From: Stenotrophomonas maltophilia
GTDB taxonomy: Bacteria; Pseudomonadota; Gammaproteobacteria; Xanthomonadales; Xanthomonadaceae
Assembly (NCBI RefSeq): GCF_002138415.1
Contig: NZ_CP015612.1
Span: 598,001-662,000, forward strand
Reading direction: 5' to 3'
Length of the DNA stretch: 64,000 nt
This document shows, piece after piece, positions 1 to 11,577 of the stretch (its first letter is position 1; each line of letters starts with the position of its first letter). Both the position numbers and the translations under genes were made by a program. The notes under the pieces are model-generated. The model saw only the letters and a program-made list of their open reading frames with translations. It was not told the DNA's origin and made no database searches.

Positions 1-37
1 GCAGCTGCGTGCCCTGCGCAAGCGGGGCACGCCATGA
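1..37 (+). CDS. 3' end of an unidentified upstream gene
   Basis: Frame 2 reads QLRALRKRGTP and then a TGA stop at 35-37. That stop shares bases with the ATG of rimI (ATGA overlap), the usual sign of translational coupling. Only eleven residues are visible, so the product cannot be identified. Confidence 0.4.
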   Translation, partial: QLRALRKRGTP

Positions 38-531
38 GTGCGGTCAGCCTGCCCGGTCCGGTCAGCCTGCGCGCGCTGCGTGAGAGTGACCTCAACGCGG
101 TGATGGCGATTGAAGTACGTGGCTATCCGTTCCCGTGGACCCGCGGCATCTTCGTCGACTGCCTGCGTGCGGGCTATCCGGGCCTGGCCATGGAGCGCGA
201 TGGCCAGTTGATCGGCTATGGCGTACTCAGCATCGCGGCCGACGAAGCCCATGTGCTGAACATCTGCATCGACCCGCTGACGCAGTCGCGTGGGCTCGGA
301 CGTCAGCTGCTGCGCGCGCTGGTACAGCTGGCCGGTGACCGCGGCGCGCAGCGTGTGTTCCTGGAAGTGCGTCCGTCCAACACGCCGGCGCTGGCGCTGT
401 ACCACAGCGAAGGCTTCAACGAGATCGGCCGCCGCCCGCGCTACTACCCGGCCGCACAGGGCCGCGAGGATGCGGTGGTGATGGCGATCGAACTGGTCGA
501 CGGCGACCTGCAGGCGATGCCGCCGCTGTAA
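34..531 (+). CDS. rimI: Ribosomal-protein S18 alanine N-acetyltransferase
   Basis: A 165-residue GNAT-fold enzyme that transfers acetyl from acetyl-CoA to the N-terminal alanine of ribosomal protein S18 in the cytoplasm. The acetyl-CoA pyrophosphate loop is QSRGLGR at about residues 84-90. Glu111 and Tyr123 are spaced like the catalytic Glu103 and Tyr115 of E. coli RimI, and the C-terminal part has the usual ALYHSEGF block. The start overlaps the stop of an upstream gene by ATGA, so the two are probably cotranscribed. It is slightly longer than E. coli RimI (148 residues) through short terminal extensions. Another GNAT function cannot be excluded, but the RimI fit is good. Confidence 0.9.
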   Translation: MSAVSLPGPVSLRALRESDLNAVMAIEVRGYPFPWTRGIFVDCLRAGYPGLAMERDGQLIGYGVLSIAADEAHVLNICIDPLTQSRGLGRQLLRALVQLAGDRGAQRVFLEVRPSNTPALALYHSEGFNEIGRRPRYYPAAQGREDAVVMAIELVDGDLQAMPPL

Positions 532-540
532 CCGGGAAGG

Positions 541-666
541 GTTGCCGGCCAGCGGCCGGCACTACCGGTAGCCGGCAACCTGGGGTGGCAGGAATGCGCC
601 GACCAAGGTCGGCTACTACCAAGGCGTGCAATGGCTTGTCCGGTAGGTGCCAACCTTGGTTGGCAC
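541..666. repeat. Cluster of three SMAG (GTAG-headed REP-like) palindromes
   Basis: Three short palindromes lie between rimI and the convergent permease gene. The first (541-579) has the stem GCCGGCC/GGCCGGC with CTAC at 562-565, and a longer pairing of GTTGCCGGC (541-549) with GCCGGCAAC (571-579). The second has the stem GCCGACC/GGTCGGC (598-613) with CTAC at 616-619. The third has GTAG at 643-646 followed by GTGCCAACC-TT-GGTTGGCAC (647-666). The GTAG tetranucleotide beside a stem-loop is the hallmark of Stenotrophomonas SMAG repeats. They probably also act as transcript ends for the two converging genes. Confidence 0.85.
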
Positions 667-673
667 GCTTTTC

Positions 674-1495
674 TCACGCCATCCGCAGGGCAAGCACGCC
701 ACCGACAATCAACGCCGCCGCCAGCCAGCGCGCGCGTGGTATGCGTTCGCGCAACAGGAATACCGAGATCAGCAGCGCGAACAGGATCGACGATTCGCGC
801 AGCGCCGAGACCATCGCCACCGGCGCCTGGGTCATCGCCCACAAGGCCATCGCATAGGAGGCTGTGGTGCCGACGCCACCGGCCAGGCCCAGTGGCCAAT
901 GCTGCCGCGCATAGGCCAGCACCGCGCCGCCGCGCGTGTACAACGCCCACAACGGCAGCGGAATGCCCGACAGCAGGAACAGCCACAGCGTGTAGCTGAG
1001 CGCGCTGCCTGACTGCCGCGCGCCCTGCGCATCGACCAGGGTGTAGGTGGCGATCATCGCCGCAGTCAGCAGTGGCAGCCGCAGCTGGCCGCCACGCGCA
1101 CCCAATGCCATGCACAGGATGCCGGTGCTGACCAGCACCACGCCCAGCCACGCCGCCGGTGGCAGCTGCTCGCCCAGCAGTGTGCCCGCCAGCGCAACCA
1201 GGATCGGCGCGCTGCCGCGCATCAGCGGGTAGGCCAGGCTCATGTCGACCTGCTGGTAACAGCGTGCGACCAAGCCGTAGTAGGTCACCTGCAGCAGCAC
1301 CGACGCGCCCAGCCACGGCCAGCTGTGCGCGGCGGGAAATGGCAGGAAGGGCAGGGCAGCGGCCGACAGCAGCGCGGCACTGCCGGTGACCAGCACGGTG
1401 CCGAGGAATTTGTCTGGTCCGCGCTTGACGATCGCATTCCAGCTGGCATGCAGCGCGGCAGCGGCGAGAACCAGCAGGAAGATGGAAAGCGGCAT
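674..1495 (-). CDS. EamA/DMT-superfamily membrane permease
   Basis: A 273-residue inner-membrane protein made almost entirely of hydrophobic helices (about ten), arranged as two EamA-like halves. This is the pattern of drug/metabolite transporters. The start is the ATG at 1495 (MPLSIFLLVLAAAALHASWN). The frame is open further upstream, but that stretch runs through hairpin repeats and is arginine- and proline-rich, so it is not coding. The conserved early block with HASWNAIVKRG and the late block with RESSILFALLISVFLLRE are typical of the family. The substrate cannot be inferred. The gene lies downstream of valS on the same strand but is separated from it by three hairpins, so it is probably a separate unit. 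Confidence 0.8.
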   Translation of the reverse strand: MPLSIFLLVLAAAALHASWNAIVKRGPDKFLGTVLVTGSAALLSAAALPFLPFPAAHSWPWLGASVLLQVTYYGLVARCYQQVDMSLAYPLMRGSAPILVALAGTLLGEQLPPAAWLGVVLVSTGILCMALGARGGQLRLPLLTAAMIATYTLVDAQGARQSGSALSYTLWLFLLSGIPLPLWALYTRGGAVLAYARQHWPLGLAGGVGTTASYAMALWAMTQAPVAMVSALRESSILFALLISVFLLRERIPRARWLAAALIVGGVLALRMA

Positions 1496-1522
1496 CCGGT
1501 GATGATGCCATGCGGGGCAAAT

Positions 1523-1620
1523 GGAAACGCCGGGCATTGCCCGGCGTTTCCGATTCCGCTTCGGTGGGTGCCAACCTTGGTTGGCACATTGCATTGGTGC
1601 GGACCGAGGTCCGCACCCAC
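1523..1620. repeat. Perfect 13-bp hairpin plus an inverted pair of SMAG-like palindromes
   Basis: Between valS and the permease gene lies a perfect hairpin, GGAAACGCCGGGC (1523-1535) with its complement at 1539-1551 around an ATT loop. Two SMAG variants with GTGG instead of GTAG follow: 1564-1587 (stem GTGCCAACC) and, in the opposite orientation, 1597-1620 (stem GTGCGGACC). The arrangement is well suited to stopping valS transcription, although no U-tract is present. Confidence 0.75.
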
Positions 1621-1630
1621 CAGCGCGGCG

Positions 1631-4459
<2,829 letters not shown>

Positions 4460-4492
4460 GCGGGGGAACCGGTAATCAAGGCGGAAGGGAGA

Positions 4493-4684
4493 TCAGCGCG
4501 ACCCGAGGGCGCGCCGGATCTTCTGGTCGGTGTGGTACTGGCTGACCGCGTAGGCGGCCCAGATGGCGGCGGGCAGCCAGCCGATCAGGGTGATCTGCAG
4601 GATCAGGCAGACGATGCCGGCCAGCGGTCGGCCGATGGTGAAAAAGGACAGCCAGGGAAGAATCAGGGCGATCAACAGGCGCAT
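4493..4684 (-). CDS. Small two-helix membrane protein, YqaE/Pmp3-like
   Basis: A 63-residue protein (MRLLIALILPWLSFFTIGRP...) with two hydrophobic segments joined by a short turn and a basic C-terminus. This is the layout of the YqaE/Pmp3 family of small inner-membrane proteolipids linked to membrane stress. The ATG at 4684 is preferred over the in-frame TTG one codon earlier. It sits between holC and valS with gaps of 19 and 33 bases, so it is probably cotranscribed with them. The family assignment rests on the hydrophobicity pattern and the ILP-(W)-L-FF and W-L-P-A blocks. The role here is unknown. Confidence 0.7.
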   Translation of the reverse strand: MRLLIALILPWLSFFTIGRPLAGIVCLILQITLIGWLPAAIWAAYAVSQYHTDQKIRRALGSR

Positions 4685-4703
4685 CAAGGGGACCTCGCTG
4701 GGC

Positions 4704-5129
4704 TTACATGTCGTGCTTGTTCAGGTCGTAACCGGCGGTCTTGTACTGGCGCCAGCGTTCGCGCAGCGGTTCGCGCGCTTCCGGGTCGGCCGGCACCACT
4801 TCCAGCACGCGTTCGCACTGGCCGAGCCAGGGTTCGTCGCGCAGGTTGATCACCAGCGGCCGTACGGGCGCGTCACCGCCCGGTGGGGCGATCAGCACCA
4901 GCGCTTCTTCCTCGTCGACATCCTCACCCACGATCTGGTGCGGAATGTAGGCATCGTCGTCGAACGACCAAAGAAGTTCGTCCAGTTCTTCGGCCTGGGC
5001 CTGGTCGCGGGCCAGTACCAGGGTGAACAGCCCGGCGTCGTTGGCCTTGCGCGCCAGCTCGCAGACCAGGCGCAGAGGCTCGGTCAGGAAGCGGGGCTTG
5101 GCGATCAGGTAGAAATCAGCGCGGGGCAT
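4704..5129 (-). CDS. holC: DNA polymerase III chi subunit
   Basis: A 141-residue HolC protein. Chi bridges the clamp-loader complex (through psi) and single-stranded DNA-binding protein at the replication fork. The N-terminus MPRADFYLIAKP, the middle block LLWSFDDDAYIPHQI and the C-terminal RWRQYKTAGYDL are all typical of chi. It lies between pepA and valS, its normal place in gammaproteobacteria. The 96 bases between the pepA stop and this start contain GC-rich inverted repeats (for example GCCCGGCATGCCGGGC) but no visible promoter, so it is probably read from the pepA promoter. Confidence 0.93.
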   Translation of the reverse strand: MPRADFYLIAKPRFLTEPLRLVCELARKANDAGLFTLVLARDQAQAEELDELLWSFDDDAYIPHQIVGEDVDEEEALVLIAPPGGDAPVRPLVINLRDEPWLGQCERVLEVVPADPEAREPLRERWRQYKTAGYDLNKHDM

Positions 5130-5225
5130 GGCAGGGTCCGGGTCGGGCAGGGGCCCGGCATGCCGGGCGGGGGCAGGCCGGAGGATGCCCCGGCCGGCAG
5201 GCGCCGGCCAGGGGCAGGTACGGCA

Positions 5226-6704
5226 TCAGGCGCGGGCGACCTGGTCCAGCAGCCACTGGCTCAGCAGGCCGACCGGGCGTCCGGTGGCCATGCCACGCTT
5301 GCCTTCATCGCTGGCCACGCCGGCGATGTCCAGGTGGGCCCAGCGCTGGCCTTCGGCGAAGCGCGACAGGAAGCAGCCAGCGGTGATCGCGCCGGCCCAG
5401 CGGCCGCCGATGTTGTAGACGTCGGCGAAGCTCGAATCCAGCATCGGCTGGTACTCGTCCCACAGCGGCAGGCGCCAGGCGCGGTCGAACACGTGTTCGC
5501 CGGCGGCCAGCAACTCGTTGGCCAGGTCGTCGTGCTTGCTCATCAGGCCGGCAGTCTGGTGGCCGAGGGCGACCATGCAGGCACCGGTCAGGGTGGCAAC
5601 GTCGACCAGCGCGGCCGGCTCGAAGCGCTGCGCGTAGGTCAGCGCGTCGCACAGGATCAGGCGGCCTTCGGCGTCGGTGTTGCCCACTTCGATGGTCTTG
5701 CCCGACATCGAGGTGATCACGTCGGACGGGCGGTAGGCGTTGCCGTCGATGGCGTTTTCCACCGCCGGCACCACCACCACCAGGTTCAGCGGCAGCTTGG
5801 CCTTGACCGCAGCGACGAAGGTGCCGATGACGTTGGCGCCACCGCACATGTCGTACTTCATCTCTTCGATGCCGCCCTGGGTCTTCAGGTTGACGCCACC
5901 GGTATCGAAGGTGATGCCCTTGCCGACCAGCACGTACGGCTTGGCGTCGCCAGCACCGGTCCACTTCAGCACGACCAGGCGCGGGCGGTTGGCCGAACCA
6001 CGGGCCACGGCCAGCAGCGAGCCCATGCCCAGCGCTTCCATCTGGTGTTCGTCGAGGATCTCGGCTTCGGCGCCGTCGTGCTCGCCGGCGAACTTCACGC
6101 CCACCTCGGCCAGGTAGGCCGGGGTGCAGTAGTTCGGCGGCAGGTTGCCCAGTTCGCGGGCGAACTCGACACCGGCGGCGATGGCCTGACCCTGGGCCAG
6201 GGCCTGGGCGTCGTCACCGGCGATGGCCAGCTGGGCCAGGCCGGCGTCGTCGGCCTTCTTCTTGCCCAGGGTGGCGGTGTAGCGGTAAGCGGCGTGATCG
6301 GCGGCGATCACCGCCTGGCGGATCGCCCAGGCTGCGTTGCGGTCCTTCACCGTCACTTCGGACAGGGTGAACAGTGCGCTGCGGGCAGCACCGGCCTTCA
6401 GCGCACGCACGGCGTCGCCGATGGCCTTCAGGTACTGCGGCACGCCGAAACGGGCGACTTCGCCGAGGCCGACCACCAGCACGCGCGGGGCGGTCACGCC
6501 CGGCAGGTCGTGCAGCAGGGTGGTCGCGCCGGTCTTGCCGGACAGGTCGCCGCGCTGGGCGAGGGCGGCCAGGCGGCCACCACTGGCGGCGTCCAGGGCC
6601 TGTGCGGCCGGGGTCAGGGTATGGTCGGCATACGCGCCAACCACCAGGCAATCGACGGTGGCGGCGGCCGGAGCAACGTGGTTCAGGGTGAATTCGAGGG
6701 CCAT
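5226..6704 (-). CDS. pepA: Leucyl aminopeptidase (M17, cytosol aminopeptidase)
   Basis: A 492-residue M17 metallopeptidase that removes N-terminal residues, especially leucine, using two metal ions. The family signature NTDAEGRL lies at residues 342-349 and supplies metal and active-site residues. The block [15 protein letters not shown], which contributes metal ligands, is upstream of it. The start chosen is ATG at 6704 (MALEFTLNH), giving the standard family length; an in-frame upstream start would add ten residues with no support. In E. coli PepA also binds DNA as an accessory factor in Xer recombination, and xerD happens to be encoded 3 kb away. It is the first gene of the pepA-holC-valS group and is divergent from lptF. 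Confidence 0.95.
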   Translation of the reverse strand: MALEFTLNHVAPAAATVDCLVVGAYADHTLTPAAQALDAASGGRLAALAQRGDLSGKTGATTLLHDLPGVTAPRVLVVGLGEVARFGVPQYLKAIGDAVRALKAGAARSALFTLSEVTVKDRNAAWAIRQAVIAADHAAYRYTATLGKKKADDAGLAQLAIAGDDAQALAQGQAIAAGVEFARELGNLPPNYCTPAYLAEVGVKFAGEHDGAEAEILDEHQMEALGMGSLLAVARGSANRPRLVVLKWTGAGDAKPYVLVGKGITFDTGGVNLKTQGGIEEMKYDMCGGANVIGTFVAAVKAKLPLNLVVVVPAVENAIDGNAYRPSDVITSMSGKTIEVGNTDAEGRLILCDALTYAQRFEPAALVDVATLTGACMVALGHQTAGLMSKHDDLANELLAAGEHVFDRAWRLPLWDEYQPMLDSSFADVYNIGGRWAGAITAGCFLSRFAEGQRWAHLDIAGVASDEGKRGMATGRPVGLLSQWLLDQVARA

Positions 6705-6808
6705 TGAGCAGATTCCATTGGCGAGTCCGTACAATCGCAGGCCGTTTACGCCCAGACAGTAGACTGGGCGGCACCGCGAACGAACCCCAGAGTTTAAACC
6801 ACCGCCCC
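6705..6808. promoter_or_regulatory. Divergent pepA/lptF promoter region
   Basis: These 104 bases separate two divergent essential-type genes. TACAAT at 6730-6735 is a good -10 candidate for rightward transcription of lptF, but no well-spaced -35 is obvious. An inverted repeat CGCCCAG (6749-6755) / CTGGGCG (6764-6770) lies between it and lptF and could be an operator or a leader hairpin. Confidence 0.4.
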
Positions 6809-7891
6809 ATGTTGAAGCTCGACCGATACCTGCTGGGCGATTTCGTCCAGAGTTTCCTGGCTACCCTGATCGTCCTGCTGGTGGTCAGCGTAGGCGGCGT
6901 GCTGGTGGATATCCTCGGCAACATCGCCGACGGGCGCCTGCCGGCCAAGCTGCTGTTCTCCCAGCTGGGCCTGCAGTTCATCGCCTACCTGCCGCTGATC
7001 CTGCCGCTGGCACTGATGCTGGGCCTGCTGCTGGCGGTGGCCCGGCTGTACCGCGACTCGGAAATGGCGGTCATCACCGCCATTGGCGTGGGCCCCAAGC
7101 GCCTGCTGCGGCCGCTGCTGATGCTGGTGCTGCCGGTCGTGGCCCTGGTGGGGGCCTGCTCGCTGTGGCTGGGGCCCTGGGCCGGGCGGGTGGCCGAGCA
7201 GATGATCATCGAGGCCAACCGCAGTGTGCTGATGGCCGGCCTGGAGCCGGGCCGCTTCACCCCGCTGCCCAATGGCGGCGTGGTCTACCTGTCCTCGATC
7301 TCGCCCGATGGCACCCGGCTGGGCAGGGTGTTCCTGCAGCGGCAGAAGGACGACCGCCTCGAGGTGGTGTCTGCCGCCGGGGGCCGGATGTTCTTTGAAG
7401 GCGCCCGCCAGCGCTTCCTGGAGCTGGATGATGGGCACCAGGTGGAGGGCCCGGTAGCGGGTGGGCTGGACTATCGCCTGGCGACCTTCGCGCGCAACGA
7501 CGTGGCCCTGCCCGACGGTGCGCAGACCCGTACCGAGAACGATCCGGAGTTGATGCCGACCACGAAGCTGTTCGGTGATGCCCGGCCCGAGGCACAGGCA
7601 CAGCTGCATCGCCGGCTGGCCCCGCCGCTGATCGCACTGGCCTTCGCCCTGTTGACCGTGCCGCTGGGCCGCAGCTCTCCGCGCCAGCAGCGCTACGGAC
7701 GGATGATGCTGGCCCTGCTGGCCTACATGGTTGGCACCAACCTGATGTTCATCGGCAGCGGCTGGATCGCCACCGGCAAGATTCCGGCCGCGCTCGGCCT
7801 GTGGTGGCTGACCCTGCCGTTGCTGGGGCTGGCGATCTGGATGTATGCACGTGATGGCCGCCTGGGCCGGCCGAAGGGAGCCCACGCATGA
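6809..7891 (+). CDS. lptF: Lipopolysaccharide export permease LptF
   Basis: A 360-residue inner-membrane protein of the YjgP/YjgQ family. LptF pairs with LptG and the ATPase LptB to extract LPS from the inner membrane and feed it to the LptC/A bridge. The sequence shows three N-terminal membrane helices, a periplasmic beta-jellyroll region of about 170 residues, and three C-terminal helices ([14 protein letters not shown] onward). The start [16 protein letters not shown] is chosen because it matches the family; the frame is open upstream but non-coding in character. It is coupled to lptG by an ATGA overlap. Confidence 0.93.
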   Translation: MLKLDRYLLGDFVQSFLATLIVLLVVSVGGVLVDILGNIADGRLPAKLLFSQLGLQFIAYLPLILPLALMLGLLLAVARLYRDSEMAVITAIGVGPKRLLRPLLMLVLPVVALVGACSLWLGPWAGRVAEQMIIEANRSVLMAGLEPGRFTPLPNGGVVYLSSISPDGTRLGRVFLQRQKDDRLEVVSAAGGRMFFEGARQRFLELDDGHQVEGPVAGGLDYRLATFARNDVALPDGAQTRTENDPELMPTTKLFGDARPEAQAQLHRRLAPPLIALAFALLTVPLGRSSPRQQRYGRMMLALLAYMVGTNLMFIGSGWIATGKIPAALGLWWLTLPLLGLAIWMYARDGRLGRPKGAHA

Positions 7892-8994
7892 GGCTGCGCC
7901 CGATGCGTTTCGATCTTTACCTGGGCCAGTCGGTGTTCACCACGGTGCTGTTGACCTGGACGGTGTTGGTCGGCCTGGACGTGGTGATGGCCTTCTCCGG
8001 CGAGTTCAAGGACATCGGCAAGAACGGCTACTCGCTGGGCCATGCCGCAGCCTGGGTGCTGTACACGGTGCCGCGGCGGGCCTACACCTTCTTCCCCACC
8101 GCTGCAGTGATCGGCGCCCTGATGGGCCTGGGCCAGCTGGCGGCGACCTCCGAACTGACCGCGCTGCGCGCGCTGGGGCTGTCGCGCAAGCGCCTGAGCG
8201 TGTCGGTGGCGATTGCGCTGTCACTGCTCACCGCAGTGATGGTGCTCAGCGCCGAAACGCTGGGACCCTGGGGCCAGGATCGCGCAGATGCGCTGAAGTC
8301 CAGCGCCAAATGGGGCCAGGACATTTCCACTGCACGCTACTCCGGGCTGTGGGCGCGGGAGGGCGACACCTTCCTCAGCGCCGCCGGTGGCGAAGAGCAG
8401 CTGGTGGGTGACAAGGGCACGCGGTTGATCCTGCGCGACGTGCGCCTGTACCGCATCGCCGAGGACGGACAGATCGCCTCGCTGACCCACGCGGCCACCG
8501 CCGAGCACGACAACGATGGCTGGGTGTTGACCGGTGTGCGCCGGGATACGTTCGGCGAACGTTCGGCCACGCGCGAGGAAGTGGCGCGCGAGCCGTGGAA
8601 TTCCAAGCTGGATGCCGGCGCGCTGGCGACCGGGATCGCCAAGCCGCGCAACCTCAGCGTGGCCGAGCTCCGTACCAGCATCGAGTACCGCGAACGCAAT
8701 GGGCTGGATGCGCGCGACTATGAGGATGTGTACTGGAGCCGCTGGTTCTACCCGGTGAACGTGCTGGCGCTGTGCCTGGCGGCGGTGCCGTTCGCATTCG
8801 GCTCGCTGCGCAGCGGCGGCATGGGCAAGCGCCTGTTCCTGGGCATCCTGTTCGCGCTGGGCTTCTGGTTGCTGCAGCTGTTCTTCGGCCGCATGGCCGG
8901 TGCGCTGAAGTTCGATTACCGCATTGCCTATGCGCTGCCACCGATCGTGATGCTGGCGATATCCGGACTGCTGTTCCGGCGCAAGTCGGGCTGA
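7888..8994 (+). CDS. lptG: Lipopolysaccharide export permease LptG
   Basis: A 368-residue partner of LptF in the LptB2FG LPS extractor, with the same layout of three helices, a periplasmic domain and three helices. The segment LTALRALGLSRKRLSVSV is the cytoplasmic coupling region that contacts LptB in the family. The C-terminal helices begin near VLALCLAAVPFAFGSLR. Translation starts within the last codons of lptF (ATGA). A second in-frame ATG five codons later (MRFDLYLG) is also possible. Confidence 0.93.
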   Translation: MRLRPMRFDLYLGQSVFTTVLLTWTVLVGLDVVMAFSGEFKDIGKNGYSLGHAAAWVLYTVPRRAYTFFPTAAVIGALMGLGQLAATSELTALRALGLSRKRLSVSVAIALSLLTAVMVLSAETLGPWGQDRADALKSSAKWGQDISTARYSGLWAREGDTFLSAAGGEEQLVGDKGTRLILRDVRLYRIAEDGQIASLTHAATAEHDNDGWVLTGVRRDTFGERSATREEVAREPWNSKLDAGALATGIAKPRNLSVAELRTSIEYRERNGLDARDYEDVYWSRWFYPVNVLALCLAAVPFAFGSLRSGGMGKRLFLGILFALGFWLLQLFFGRMAGALKFDYRIAYALPPIVMLAISGLLFRRKSG

Positions 8995-8999
8995 TTCCG

Positions 9000-9067
9000 G
9001 TAGCGCCGGGCCGTGCCCGGCGGAAGTTTGCGGTAACCCACGTCCGCCGGGCATGGCCCGGCGCTAC
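9000..9067. repeat. Inverted SMAG dimer between lptG and the RDD gene
   Basis: GTAG at 9000-9003 is followed by CGCCGGGC-cgt-GCCCGGCG (9004-9022). Its mirror copy CGCCGGGC-atg-GCCCGGCG (9045-9063) ends in CTAC (9064-9067). The two SMAGs face each other and can also pair with one another as a long hairpin, making a plausible two-way terminator for the convergent genes. Confidence 0.85.
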
Positions 9068-9076
9068 CAGGGCAAT

Positions 9077-9568
9077 TCACCGCTTCGGCAAGCGCACCAG
9101 TCGCGTGCCGCTGACACGGTCGTGCCAGGTCAGGCGTTGGCGGTCGAACCACGCCCACCAGAAGCCGATGCCGCCCAGCAGCAGCGACAGCGTGCCCACT
9201 GCGAAACGCAGCCACAGCTGCCGGCGTCGCAGCGGCGTGCCATCGCTTGATTCCAGCTTCAGCCGCCACGGGCGCATGCCCAGCGTCTGCCCGCCGCGGC
9301 GCCAGCTTGCCGTCGCATACCACCCCGTGATCGCCCAGCACACCGTCCACAGCAGCCACTGCCAGGCACTGAACGGTGCGATGTTCTCGCGTTGCGCGTG
9401 GCCGCTGAGGGTGTAGGCGAGGGTGAACAGTGTGCCGGCCAGCATCCACAGCGCCAGCACCGGCAATGCGTCGTAGACCATTGCCAGCAGGCGCCACAGC
9501 AGCAGTGTGCGCGGGCGGGGCAGTTCGCTGGTGGCCGCTGGGGCTGTGTCGGTGGCAGGGCGGGACAT
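9077..9568 (-). CDS. RDD-family membrane protein
   Basis: A 163-residue membrane protein whose first helix region ([21 protein letters not shown]) carries the conserved Arg and Asp positions of the RDD family. It is followed by two or three more hydrophobic segments and the family block [22 protein letters not shown] proteins are inner-membrane proteins of mostly unknown role; some are linked to ion exchange. The start is the ATG at 9568 ([13 protein letters not shown]). It is divergent from xerD with only 56 bases between them. Confidence 0.85.
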   Translation of the reverse strand: MSRPATDTAPAATSELPRPRTLLLWRLLAMVYDALPVLALWMLAGTLFTLAYTLSGHAQRENIAPFSAWQWLLWTVCWAITGWYATASWRRGGQTLGMRPWRLKLESSDGTPLRRRQLWLRFAVGTLSLLLGGIGFWWAWFDRQRLTWHDRVSGTRLVRLPKR

Positions 9569-9624
9569 GCGCCGAGCATACGCAAAGCTGGCCGTGCCCG
9601 CAGTGGCCCTCGTATCCTGCACCC

Positions 9625-10602
9625 ATGGCCCTTGTTTCCACCCCCGCCGAACGCCGCCAGCTGGTGCAGCAACTGCCCGAACTGCGCGCCGACGACAGCG
9701 TGCGCATCCAGCGCTTCCTCGATGCGATCTGGGCCGAGAACGGCCTGGCCCGCGCCACCCTCGACAGCTACCGGCGCGACCTGGAAGGGCTTGCGCGCTG
9801 GATGGATGGGCGCGACGGTGGCCTGGCCGGCATCGAGCGCCCGGGGCTGTTCGATTATCTGGCCTGGCGCACCCGGCATGGCTGGTCGCCGCGCAGCAAT
9901 GCGCGCCTGCTATCGGCGCTGCGCGCGTTCTTCGCCGATGGCGTGCGCCGTGGCGAACGCAGCGAGGACCCCAGTGCGCTGCTCGACCCGCCGAAGCTGC
10001 CGCGGCTGTTGCCCAAGGCGCTGGCCGAAAGCCAGATCGACGCACTGCTGGCGGCGCCTGAGATCGACAGCCCGCTGGGCCTGCGCGATCGCGCCATGCT
10101 GGAACTGATGTATGCCGCCGGCCTGCGCGTGAGCGAACTGGTGTTGCTGCCGGCCACGGCAGTCAACCTGCGCCAGGGCGTATTGCGGGTCACCGGCAAG
10201 GGCAGCAAGGAACGGCTGGTGCCGCTGGGCGAGGAATCGCAGCATTGGCTGGAGCGTTATCTGCAGCAGTCGCGCCCCCTGCTGGTCGGCAAGGGCAAGG
10301 TGCACGCGCTGGCCGATGGGCAGACGCCGTTGTTCATCGAGCCGACGCTGCATGCGCTGACCCGCCAGTCTTTCTGGCACCTGGTGAAGCGCCATGCGCA
10401 GGTGGCCGGCATCGACCCGGCGCGGATCAGCCCGCATGGCCTGCGCCACAGCTTCGCCACCCATCTGCTCAACCGCGGCGCCGACCTGCGCGCGCTGCAG
10501 ATGCTGCTCGGCCACAGTTCGCTGTCGACCACCCAGATCTACACCCTGGTTGCGCGCGAACACCTGCAGAAGCTGCACGCCCGCCATCATCCACGCGGCT
10601 GA
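9625..10602 (+). CDS. xerD: Site-specific tyrosine recombinase XerD
   Basis: A 325-residue tyrosine recombinase which, with XerC, resolves chromosome dimers at dif under FtsK control. It has an N-terminal SAM-like DNA-binding domain (residues about 25-110) and a C-terminal catalytic domain. All catalytic residues are visible: Arg168 (AAGLRVSEL), Lys192 (GKGSKERL), His271 and Arg274 ([10 protein letters not shown]), His297 (LLGHSS) and the nucleophile Tyr306 (TTQIYT). The protein is some 25 residues longer than E. coli XerD at the N-terminus, as is usual in this family of bacteria. Its place beside lptFG and dsbC fits XerD rather than XerC. Confidence 0.92.
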   Translation: MALVSTPAERRQLVQQLPELRADDSVRIQRFLDAIWAENGLARATLDSYRRDLEGLARWMDGRDGGLAGIERPGLFDYLAWRTRHGWSPRSNARLLSALRAFFADGVRRGERSEDPSALLDPPKLPRLLPKALAESQIDALLAAPEIDSPLGLRDRAMLELMYAAGLRVSELVLLPATAVNLRQGVLRVTGKGSKERLVPLGEESQHWLERYLQQSRPLLVGKGKVHALADGQTPLFIEPTLHALTRQSFWHLVKRHAQVAGIDPARISPHGLRHSFATHLLNRGADLRALQMLLGHSSLSTTQIYTLVAREHLQKLHARHHPRG

Positions 10603-10701
10603 GCAAGGGCCTGAACCCTGCCTTGCGCCGTGCGCGGCGTCGCGAACCGGTCGCGGTGGCTGTGTCAGAATCCGGGGTCTTCTTCTGCCGCGGACCGCTC
10701 C

Positions 10702-11496
10702 ATGCTCCGATTTGCCATCGCCGCCGTGTTCGGTGCGCTCAGCCTGACTGCCTGCGCCCAGCCGGCCCAGCCGGCCCCGCCAGCCGCCAAGGCACCTGCC
10801 GCTGCTGCGGCCAAGGCCGGCCCGGCCGCCAACGCTTCGGCCGACCAGGCCGTGCGCGCCGCGCTGACCGAGCTGAATCCCGGCTTCCAGGTGGACTACA
10901 TCGGTGCCGCGCCGTTCCCCGGCTTCCGTGAGGTCGTCGTTTCCGGCCAGCTGCTGTACGTGTCCGATGATGGCCGCTACCTGTTCCAATCGCAGCCCTA
11001 CGACACCCGCGCCAAGGGCCCGGCCAACAGCGAAGGCCTGCTCGGCTACCGCCGCGACCTGCTGGCCAAGGCCAACCACGGCGACCGCATCGTGTTCGCC
11101 GCGCCGAACGCGAAGTACACCATCAGCGTGTTCACCGACATCGAGTGTGGTTACTGCCGCAAGCTGCACCAGGACATCGCCGAGCTCAACCGCAACGGCA
11201 TCAGCGTCGAGTACCTGGCATTCCCGCGCATGGGCCTGGGCAGCAAGGACTACACCGACATGATCTCGGTCTGGTGTGCGGCGGATCGTCGCCAGGCGCT
11301 GACCAATGCCAAGCGTGGTGGCAGCGTGCCGGCCAAGAACTGCACCAACCCGGTGGCGATGCAGTACGCCCTGGGCCAGCAGCTGGGTGTGAACGGCACG
11401 CCGGCGATCTTCGCGCCGGATGGCACCCAGCTGGGCGGTTACCTGCCGCCGGCGCAGCTGCGCGCGGCGCTGGAAAAGCTGTCGGCCAAGCGCTGA
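10702..11496 (+). CDS. dsbC: DsbC-type thiol:disulfide interchange protein with lipobox
   Basis: A 264-residue periplasmic disulfide isomerase/reductase of the DsbC family. The thioredoxin-fold active site is CGYC at residues 149-152 (TDIECGYCRKLH), preceded by a DsbC-type dimerisation domain (residues about 45-115). A second cysteine pair (SVWCAAD ... PAKNCTN) is also typical. The N-terminus is a signal peptide ending LSLTAC, which fits a lipobox with Cys18 as the lipidated residue. A 25-residue Ala/Pro-rich linker follows, so the protein may be membrane-anchored rather than free. It follows xerD and ends in a strong terminator. The start ATG at 10702 gives the clean signal peptide. Confidence 0.88.
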   Translation: MLRFAIAAVFGALSLTACAQPAQPAPPAAKAPAAAAAKAGPAANASADQAVRAALTELNPGFQVDYIGAAPFPGFREVVVSGQLLYVSDDGRYLFQSQPYDTRAKGPANSEGLLGYRRDLLAKANHGDRIVFAAPNAKYTISVFTDIECGYCRKLHQDIAELNRNGISVEYLAFPRMGLGSKDYTDMISVWCAADRRQALTNAKRGGSVPAKNCTNPVAMQYALGQQLGVNGTPAIFAPDGTQLGGYLPPAQLRAALEKLSAKR

Positions 11497-11543
11497 TCAG
11501 AACACCACCGGGCATGGCCCGGCGGATGCATCATGCGAGCGAA

Positions 11544-11577
11544 GCCGGGGATGCGTATTGCATCCCCGGCTTTTTCC
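11544..11577 (+). terminator. Rho-independent terminator after dsbC
   Basis: An 11-bp perfect stem GCCGGGGATGC (11544-11554) / GCATCCCCGGC (11560-11570) with a five-base loop is followed directly by TTTTTCC. It ends dsbC transcription and abuts the stop codon of the convergent chitinase gene. Confidence 0.93.
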
